Shown here in pieces: positions 18,279-24,590 of a stretch of DNA of 24,590 nt. How positions within the stretch are numbered: the first letter of the stretch is position 1; every line of letters starts with the position of its first letter. Source of the stretch: a virus. The stretch spans positions 1-24,590 of the IMG/VR virus record IMGVR_UViG_3300013120_000096. The stretch is one strand, 5' to 3'. The notes beneath the pieces are model-generated. The model searched no databases and was not told the DNA's origin. It saw only the letters and a list, made by a program, of their open reading frames with translations. A program made the position numbers and the translations under genes.

Positions 18279-20663
18279 TTATACCCCCACAAAGCCTACA
18301 AAGTCATTGATTTCAATAACATCAGTCGTTGATGCTCTTGTCATAGTGTACTTAACTGTTACCTTTTGGTTAATAGATTCAGCAATTACATGTGAATACT
18401 CTGTAACGTTCCCTAAATCAATTGTATCGTCTAACGTCATAGCGTTGTAACTTTCATCTGATGCAGTTGCTACAATACTAGCTTCAGCGCCTATTGCTAG
18501 ATTTGCTTGTTCTTTTGTTCTTAGATATGAGAATACAGACGTTATAGGATCTGATTGACTCATTTTAATACGTGTATCTATTTCTGTTACTGCTATTTCT
18601 GTTCCTGCCGTCCATTTACCGTAGAATTTAACGTCACTATCAACTGCATCTTGGTATATGGTTAAAGGATTATTAAAATCATGGAAATTATCGCATGAGT
18701 TAGGATGTCTTATATTATTTGCAGTTTGTGATGTTACTTCTTGTATAGAACCATACCCAGTAGATACATTTCTTTCAATTAACCTTATGTTATATGCACC
18801 TCCAACTATTCCACTCCATACGATAAATACATCGCCGTCATTGTTCCAAGATATCGATGTTTCTTTTTGAGAAGCGATATTTTGTGCTGTTATTAACTCA
18901 TTAGTTACTCCAAAATCAAACCAATTAACACCATTATCACTTGAAGCTTTGCATCTAATATTATCAACCGATGGGTAAGTGGAGTCACTCCCATGCCATG
19001 CGCAAACCAACAACCCACTTGTATAACTAGCATTAATTTTAGTTGCTACTGATGATGGTATAAAGGTTAATGATGGGTTTGATTGGGTGTGAGAACCACC
19101 GTTATAAATAGTTTTAATAGTACCCCAGTCTGGACTAGTTCTAAATAGTATTTGACTAAGTGATCCATCAATTTCATATTTATGTGTAATTGTAGCTAAT
19201 CCATTTACATACACTGCTACAGGTGTCGTATGATTCCGTCCGACAGTATTTAAAGTATTTGTTTGGACTACGCTTGCCCATGAAACACTGCCATTTGATA
19301 TACTCCCCTGAACCGCTCGTATGTTGAATGAATTTGGATAACTTGAATTTTTTGATGACCATGTTGCAGTAATTTTTGTGTTATCGTCTGATATTGCTAA
19401 AGATATTCCGAATTTCATTTCGCTTTGACCTGTATCTAGATTACCAACTGGCGCTATTGCAGACCCAACCGTTTCAGCATCAAACTCAAAATACACATTA
19501 CTTGTTGTAGCGGCATTGGGCTGAATTGCAATATATACATTAGTACCTTCTGATACCATAGCAATGTCAAACGCTTGACCATAGCCATAGCTAGTCAACA
19601 ATGTAAAAGTATCTCCCTCATTCTCTGATTTATAAACCCTTAAATTATTAACGGAACTATCAAACAATGCAGTTATTATCCACCCATTATCTAATACAAC
19701 AACTTTCCTTCCGCCATTGCCCTGTGTAGAATAAGCTTGATTAACAACTTGTACTGGTGTAGTATGGTCAAATGTAGTTTGTGCGCTATATGCTCCAAAG
19801 TTCCACACGCTACCATTAACAACCATGTTACTACGGTATGCATTAGCACCGCCTGAGTATGTACCTACAATGTTAGTTGTGAATGTTAATGTCTTAGTAC
19901 CATCATCAATACCGCTTATGATTAAGTTTTCTTTTGATGTACCATCTTGTAGCGTAATCTGTTCTTTTAACTCAAAACAATCTGATAATAGTGTTGGTGT
20001 TCCACCATCTTTGTCAACTAATAATGAATCTACAACAAGAGTATTTGTGCCTGTATTAACTGTTGCTGAGTAAGTTTTACCAAAATCTATTAACCCTACT
20101 GAATCAATTGTACGAACTTCAGGACTTTCAAAGTATTTATTGACATATTGACCTGATACGATCCCGTTTTTTCTTACTGCTAGTTCTAACCTTGCTATGT
20201 CTCTTGCGTTATCATTAGGCAAGTTACTTCCTTTTGTTCCTGTTCCGTCACCGTTAACTTGATAAAACTCAAACGGATTATACAAAGGCATACCAGCAAT
20301 TGCTAGATCATCAGCATACTTTTTAGTAGATGGGTTATAATCTCCGCTAGGTGTGTAAGGTGTAGTGTTATCAAGTGCTAATACATTTGTAGGGTTATCA
20401 ATAAGCGCTTTAGCCGCTTTTAGTTCATCACCTACATTGTTAGTACCGAATGTACCTTCAGCACCTATTGCATTCGCTCCTGCATCATTAGGTGTTTCAG
20501 ATTGTAACTCAACTAATTGAGTCGAATTGGTATAAGTTTTAGCATCTATGCCAGTTTGGTCAAATGCTTTTTTTAAAGCAGTAGCTTGACCTTTTACTTG
20601 ATCGGCTTGATTCTGAATGTTATCAGTAGCATAAGCTGCTTGTGTTAATATTTTTTTAGCCAT
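18279..20663 (-). CDS. Tail fibre/spike with sialidase-like (BNR/Asp-box) propeller, 794 residues
   Basis: The N-terminus (AYATDNIQNQADQVKGQATA and LKKAFDQTGIDAKTYTN) is a coiled-coil attachment region. Next come GDYNPSTKKYADDL and a jelly-roll-like part. From about 300 to 680 there are bladed repeats with Asp-boxes (SxDxGxxW/F): SENEGDTFT near 343, SPDWGTI near 507 and SSDNGVNWF near 571. This is the fold of sialidases and related glycan-binding propellers. Catalytic arginines cannot be judged by eye, so it may bind rather than cut surface glycan. The C-terminus (SYNAMTLDDTIDLGNVTEYS onward) is a small beta domain. Likely the receptor-binding protein. AAGGGGGAACC precedes the ATG. Confidence 0.8.
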   Translation of the reverse strand: MAKKILTQAAYATDNIQNQADQVKGQATALKKAFDQTGIDAKTYTNSTQLVELQSETPNDAGANAIGAEGTFGTNNVGDELKAAKALIDNPTNVLALDNTTPYTPSGDYNPSTKKYADDLAIAGMPLYNPFEFYQVNGDGTGTKGSNLPNDNARDIARLELAVRKNGIVSGQYVNKYFESPEVRTIDSVGLIDFGKTYSATVNTGTNTLVVDSLLVDKDGGTPTLLSDCFELKEQITLQDGTSKENLIISGIDDGTKTLTFTTNIVGTYSGGANAYRSNMVVNGSVWNFGAYSAQTTFDHTTPVQVVNQAYSTQGNGGRKVVVLDNGWIITALFDSSVNNLRVYKSENEGDTFTLLTSYGYGQAFDIAMVSEGTNVYIAIQPNAATTSNVYFEFDAETVGSAIAPVGNLDTGQSEMKFGISLAISDDNTKITATWSSKNSSYPNSFNIRAVQGSISNGSVSWASVVQTNTLNTVGRNHTTPVAVYVNGLATITHKYEIDGSLSQILFRTSPDWGTIKTIYNGGSHTQSNPSLTFIPSSVATKINASYTSGLLVCAWHGSDSTYPSVDNIRCKASSDNGVNWFDFGVTNELITAQNIASQKETSISWNNDGDVFIVWSGIVGGAYNIRLIERNVSTGYGSIQEVTSQTANNIRHPNSCDNFHDFNNPLTIYQDAVDSDVKFYGKWTAGTEIAVTEIDTRIKMSQSDPITSVFSYLRTKEQANLAIGAEASIVATASDESYNAMTLDDTIDLGNVTEYSHVIAESINQKVTVKYTMTRASTTDVIEINDFVGFVGV

Positions 20664-20672
20664 GGTTCCCCC

Positions 20673-22508
20673 TTACTTACTATGTCCTTGTAACATTGCT
20701 TTCATTAGCAATTTAAGGATTGTTAAAGTTTCGTTGTTAGTGTTATTCTCCATAACATACTGAATGTACGTCCATTTCTTAACCTTTAGTTTCAATCTAT
20801 TAGGTTGTGGATTAAGGTTAGTTAAAAATGAGAAGTCGTTAAAGTCTACGTTGTTGAAATCCGTTGTTTTATATTCTACTGTTTTGAATTTAACATCATC
20901 TTCGTTGATTTTATCAGTTAAGAAACCTATCTTTACAGAGGTTCTACTATCAGCTGCAATTGCTAACCATTCATCACGCATCATTTTGCGCCATTCTAGT
21001 GAATTAAAGTCTGAAAACCCACCGTATATTTTACATGGTATTGCATCGCCTAACACTTCGCCATCAGCGACAAAATTTTCGCTAACATGTTCTACTGTTC
21101 CGTTCGCTGTATAATAGATATCACCGTCTATGTCGATAAACTCTGTGGCTCTTATGTTTGAATACTTGTACATTGTGTTGTTACCATAGTTCCAAATGTA
21201 AACTATATCATCTACATTAATCCATAATTCCTTTTGGAACTCATAATCAAAGGTTACCGCATTGGCTAGGTTTAATACTTGTAAGCTTAGTTTAAGTCTA
21301 TCGCTAATTATCTCAGGTTCTCTTTCATCTCTTACACTTGTTGTACTTGCCCACAGCCTCATAGATACACCATCAAGGCTTACTGGCTTATCAGTGATTA
21401 ATTGAACCATATTAGGTGCTGAGTTACCAATAGAATCATTTAACGCTCTGTACCCGAAATTAAAAGGGTTTAAGCCTGTGTTGTCTGCAAAGTTAGGATT
21501 AGAAGTTGGGTCAACTATCTTGGTTGAGTTTTCCTTAAATACTAACAATGATTGATATTGAGGTTGTAAAGCTGTGATTGCAAATTCATCACTACCAACA
21601 CCCACAAATGAGTTAGCAGGGAAATAGCCCGCTTTATTGATTCCTGAGTATCTAAACACATGCTTCTCGTTAACATTACCAAATATGAATAGGTTAGTAT
21701 CATTATTTACACCGAATTGTACAGCGTATTTATGATTTTTAACTAACAGATCATTACCCGCTATTACTTTAGTCCATGTTAATTCAACTGACGAAAGATT
21801 AGGAGGTCCTGACGACCAAGTAACTTTACCTGTCGTTCTATTTACTGTAAAATCAGTATTTTCTACCTTTCGAACACCATCAACCGATCCAGTTAATAAA
21901 TCAGCATCTATATTCGTTTCCGCTAATTGATATGATGTAGTTCCATCACCTATAAATGTTTGTGATTTTTTACCCGTTAACAGATTTGCCTCTTCAAATA
22001 GAGTACCACCGCCACTAGGAGGTGCGTTAATTGCTATTGTAGGTATATAAGGTTCTACATCTTGATAAGTTGTACCGTCATACTCATTATAATCTGTACC
22101 GTTCAGGAAGTAAACCTTGCTATTAAACCAGAATATATCAGTTTTAACATCTGTTATACGTCCGACTATTGTTACTACTCCGTCTGCGATAAGTTCGCTT
22201 AGAAGCGTCTTTGCGGTTGATACAGTCATATTATATTCGTATATATTACCGTTCCAACACACTAGCATGATGTTTTTACCATCAAGTACACCTTGCCATA
22301 GACCTTGTGCATTTCCTGCAGCTTCAAAGTTTATAAAAGTATGATGCCCTGGTCTTTTCTGTGCTTTCATGTTCTTTGTAACTCTAAAGTTAAAACCCTT
22401 TACCCATTCACCAGGTTTAATCTGTGTTTCTCCTACAGCTTCATTAATACCGAACCATTTATCTATTTCAATAGGTTTAGGCTCTTTTGCTACATTCATT
22501 CTAGCCAT
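20673..22508 (-). CDS. Tail hub protein, P22 gp10 / T7 gp12-like, 611 residues
   Basis: The N-terminus (IDKWFGINEAVGETQIKPGE, then VKGFNFRVTKNMKAQKRPGH) is typical of podoviral hub/stabilisation proteins, where each strand pair builds a beta-propeller: AAGNAQGLWQGVLDGKNIML, FWFNSKVYFLNG, YQSLLVFKENSTKIVDP, YTANGTVEHVS. The C-terminus (LKLKVKKWTYIQYVMENN) resembles the closing 'R.R.I.GFK.R' strands of P22 gp10. An inserted domain near 165-245 carries a TFIGDGTTSYQLAETN motif, a carbohydrate- or scaffold-type insertion. This protein normally plugs the tail after packaging and forms the nozzle. I start at ATG 22508 behind GGAGGTTATT; an upstream ATG at 22529 has no site. Confidence 0.75.
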   Translation of the reverse strand: MARMNVAKEPKPIEIDKWFGINEAVGETQIKPGEWVKGFNFRVTKNMKAQKRPGHHTFINFEAAGNAQGLWQGVLDGKNIMLVCWNGNIYEYNMTVSTAKTLLSELIADGVVTIVGRITDVKTDIFWFNSKVYFLNGTDYNEYDGTTYQDVEPYIPTIAINAPPSGGGTLFEEANLLTGKKSQTFIGDGTTSYQLAETNIDADLLTGSVDGVRKVENTDFTVNRTTGKVTWSSGPPNLSSVELTWTKVIAGNDLLVKNHKYAVQFGVNNDTNLFIFGNVNEKHVFRYSGINKAGYFPANSFVGVGSDEFAITALQPQYQSLLVFKENSTKIVDPTSNPNFADNTGLNPFNFGYRALNDSIGNSAPNMVQLITDKPVSLDGVSMRLWASTTSVRDEREPEIISDRLKLSLQVLNLANAVTFDYEFQKELWINVDDIVYIWNYGNNTMYKYSNIRATEFIDIDGDIYYTANGTVEHVSENFVADGEVLGDAIPCKIYGGFSDFNSLEWRKMMRDEWLAIAADSRTSVKIGFLTDKINEDDVKFKTVEYKTTDFNNVDFNDFSFLTNLNPQPNRLKLKVKKWTYIQYVMENNTNNETLTILKLLMKAMLQGHSK

Positions 22509-23097
22509 AATAACCTCCGAAATTAACATCTATAATATCCTCTTCTTTAGCAGGACTTATTTGTTTTGCTTCTTGATACAATTCGGCTGCTTTACCTTCA
22601 AAATAATTTACAAGCTGAGGGTTTTCAGTAGTTGCCATCCTAGCAGCTACATAGTTAACTACAAATTCATACGCAATTGGATTAGGTAAGATTACCGTAT
22701 CTGTTGCTAAAGTAATCTTTGTAGGTATTTTATTGTAAATAACCGTTGCGATTCCTGAGTAACTATTGCAAACGTATAATTTGTTGTAACCTACAAGCTT
22801 ATATTTTAATACTTGTCCTACACTTAAATTAATAACCTCGTCAATTGATCCGAAATCATCAGGCAATGTATAAATAGTATAAATATCATTACTTGTTGCG
22901 CCTGTATTGTCGATTCCAAACTCACCTATATTTTGCGCTCTCTTGTACACTTCTTTTAATGCACCGTTAATATAAGAAATTCCGTTATATTCTAAAGCTT
23001 GCATGTCTGAATCGGTAGATGGGATTTTAACCCCACCTATGTTCAATTCATCTATTAAACCTCTCGACTCATCTAATATATCTTGTGCTATAGTCAT
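22501..23097 (-). CDS. Head-tail adaptor, P22 gp4 / T7 gp11-like, 198 residues
   Basis: MTIAQDILDESRGLIDELNI begins a helical region that leads to a conserved podoviral pattern: YIYTLPDDFGSIDEVINLSV-like 'LPDDFxxxDxV' (seen as YTLPDDFGSIDEV), then a beta pair (YNKLYVCNSYSGIATVIYN), KIPTKITLATDTVILPNPIA and a final helix YEFVVNYVAARMATTEN. This family bridges the portal ring and the hub. Its stop overlaps the hub start by eight bases, the usual adjacency for adaptor and hub. GGGGGTAATT precedes the ATG. Confidence 0.75.
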   Translation of the reverse strand: MTIAQDILDESRGLIDELNIGGVKIPSTDSDMQALEYNGISYINGALKEVYKRAQNIGEFGIDNTGATSNDIYTIYTLPDDFGSIDEVINLSVGQVLKYKLVGYNKLYVCNSYSGIATVIYNKIPTKITLATDTVILPNPIAYEFVVNYVAARMATTENPQLVNYFEGKAAELYQEAKQISPAKEEDIIDVNFGGYYG

Positions 23098-23099
23098 AA

Positions 23100-24590
23100 T
23101 TACCCCCTAGCCTTCGTTTTCTTATCTTCAATAGCCTTCCGCTTGAACCAGCTACAGATGGTTTGCCATATTGTCTTCTTATCTTCAATAGCTTGTAGTC
23201 TTGAATCAATTGCATCAAGTTTCTTTTCTAACATTTGACTATATGCAAGGTTTAAAGCTATGAACTCAGAATAGGCTATACCGTAAACATCGTCTATGCC
23301 GTATTCATCATAGATTGTTTTTCCATCTGTCTCTTCGTCTTTCTCGTGGTAGTCTAAGAAATAATAATCTCTTGCTCTTAATCCATATTCCGCAAAGGTT
23401 GCTTCAACCTCCTGTGCAATGAATCCGATACATTTCGCATCCGTTTTGTCATCTTTTCTATCAAATGTAACAGGTCTTAACTTGCTGAATGCTTTTAACT
23501 CTGTTTCGGTTAAGTCTTCGATATCTCGTTTTAGACGCCTGTCTGATGAACTTGCATACGAATAAACAGCGAAAAATTCACGCCATCTATAGCCAGGGTG
23601 TCCAAGATTCGCACCCATATCTTCGTACGGTCTAAGATAACCCCCTTGTAGAATACCTTCGCCATCTTTAATATCGAAGTAAGTATTACCGTTCGGACTA
23701 GCCATGCGAGTTCTGGCGTAAGTAAAGAATAATCTATCTCTAACGTTGTCTTTGAGATACATGTATTTAGCCTTCTGATTTATTGTGTCACTTTTTACTT
23801 CTACGTAAGACGCACCATCGGGACCAGTCATTTTCGAACCACTACTATCATAATAGTATCGCGACCTAGAAGTATCATAAAGACCACCGTATTGAGCTCT
23901 AGTCTTTATCTGATTATTACAAATCACTACATAATTATTACCGTTTGGTGATACCATTTTAGCTTCACTAGAATTTGCGTATATTCTTTGTCTATAATAG
24001 TCGTAAAGTGAAACCGCTGGTCCCATTAGATACGTGCTGTTATTGTCAACATATAATTTGCTAGTTCCATTAGGCGCCACCGCTCTTGTGCATGAAGCGT
24101 CAGTTTGTATCCTTACACGAGAGTGGTCTCTTATATAATTATAACTAGCCTTCAACGTGTTGACTGTATTAGAGGTTTCTATATAATCGATCGAATTAGG
24201 TGCCACCATTTTAGACACTGTACCATCAAGCCATATTCTTTGCCTAGCATGGTCATACAGCTTAACTTCTTGCCCCCTTATTCGTGCGTATGAGTTATTA
24301 ACTTTCATGTAGTTATAACCACTTGGAGCGAACATCTGTGATGCTGAACTATCAGTCCATATTCTTTGTCTGTTATAATCACGTAATTCTACTGTAGGTC
24401 CCATCAACGAAACTGTGTCGTTATCAATTGTGACATTAGCGGCACCGTTTGGACTACATGTTTTAACACGATATGCATCAACCCACATCCTTTGTCTTAT
24501 CCCATCATGGTAGAGAAATTGGGCATCAGTTACTTCTGCTTTCTTATTTCCACTGGGACTAGTGATAGCTGATGATGCTAAATTAGCTTC
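23100..24590 (-). CDS. Tail fibre with 42-residue repeats and S74 self-cleaving chaperone domain (partial)
   Basis: The frame is open through the right edge (34 more codons before the first in-window ATG at 24488), so the start is missing. Seven repeats of exactly 42 residues follow (23616-24497), each starting R-x-R and carrying a [SAT]P[NSD]G turn at positions 15-18; a preceding unit is 35 residues. Then YRWREFF and SSSDRRLKRDI: the S74 motif with Ser and Lys five residues apart, the cleavage dyad of intramolecular chaperones (as in K1F endosialidase). The remaining 150 residues are the chaperone, ending in a coiled coil (MLEKKLDAIDSRLQAIEDKK). The chaperone trimerises the shaft and cuts itself off. 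Confidence 0.85.
   Translation of the reverse strand, partial: EANLASSAITSPSGNKKAEVTDAQFLYHDGIRQRMWVDAYRVKTCSPNGAANVTIDNDTVSLMGPTVELRDYNRQRIWTDSSASQMFAPSGYNYMKVNNSYARIRGQEVKLYDHARQRIWLDGTVSKMVAPNSIDYIETSNTVNTLKASYNYIRDHSRVRIQTDASCTRAVAPNGTSKLYVDNNSTYLMGPAVSLYDYYRQRIYANSSEAKMVSPNGNNYVVICNNQIKTRAQYGGLYDTSRSRYYYDSSGSKMTGPDGASYVEVKSDTINQKAKYMYLKDNVRDRLFFTYARTRMASPNGNTYFDIKDGEGILQGGYLRPYEDMGANLGHPGYRWREFFAVYSYASSSDRRLKRDIEDLTETELKAFSKLRPVTFDRKDDKTDAKCIGFIAQEVEATFAEYGLRARDYYFLDYHEKDEETDGKTIYDEYGIDDVYGIAYSEFIALNLAYSQMLEKKLDAIDSRLQAIEDKKTIWQTICSWFKRKAIEDKKTKARG
23616..24497 (-). repeat. Seven coding repeats of 126 bp (42 residues)
   Basis: Each unit starts with R[QVSD]R, has [WYF] or a similar residue at position 5, an [SAT]-P-[NSD]-G type turn at 15-18 and a Y/L-[DE] pair at 39-41. 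Length never varies in the seven units although identity between them is low, so the spacing is under structural constraint. Confidence 0.85.

Noticed and set aside
20764-21114. Plus-strand open frame of 116 codons
   Set aside because: Lies fully inside the hub gene on the opposite strand; no ribosome site or domain.

Overview
The window is part of the genome of a tailed bacteriophage, almost certainly with a short (podovirus-like) tail, infecting a low-GC Gram-positive host (Bacillota). Evidence: AT-rich DNA, strong AGGAGG ribosome binding sites, sigma-A type promoters with TGn-extended -10 boxes, a phi-LC3-type holin next to an M15 peptidase endolysin, and a replication module of the kind carried by Bacillota phages (replisome organizer, helicase loader, ERF annealing protein with DUF1351 partner, RecU-like resolvase). 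Nearly everything is on the minus strand, so gene order is described from right to left.

Late region (24590 to about 11221): an S74-chaperoned fibre with seven exact-length 42-residue repeats (runs off the right edge), a gp4-like tail adaptor, a P22 gp10/T7 gp12-like hub, a sialidase-propeller-like fibre, two small proteins, a membrane-anchored ComEA-like helix-hairpin-helix protein, a coiled-coil internal virion protein, a 1177-residue LPD38-type ejection protein, two tiny membrane proteins, a second ComEA-like membrane protein, endolysin, holin and a strong terminator. I see no tape measure or sheath, which fits a podovirus.

Switch region (11220 to 9797): one plus-strand orphan beta-class DNA methyltransferase sits between two stretches without genes. 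Each stretch has the promoter and intrinsic terminator of a structured small RNA: about 175 nt on the minus strand (11166 to 10992) and about 150 nt on the plus strand (9953 to 10104). A second plus-strand terminator lies just before the methyltransferase, so its leader may be an attenuator. No integrase or CI-type repressor is visible where a lysogeny module would be expected.

Early region (9796 to about 1): consecutive minus-strand operons, most with a recognisable promoter and terminator. The first three open with a small DNA-binding protein: ribbon-helix-helix (recombination genes follow), Phd/YefM-like (small unknown genes follow), and MerR/excisionase-type HTH (replisome organizer, helicase loader, MazG-like pyrophosphohydrolase and membrane proteins follow). 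The replisome organizer gene contains 15-bp and 11-bp repeats that look like a replication origin. A further promoter drives a 130-residue unknown protein, and the last one drives the terminase small subunit, cut by the left edge. Packaging genes presumably continue to the left.

Most notable points: the pair of ComEA-like proteins, both predicted to hold their DNA-binding domain outside the membrane, within the ejection and lysis cluster; the two unannotated small RNAs; the repeated design of promoter plus first-gene DNA-binding protein; and two small genes broken by, or recoded across, a single stop or frameshift.
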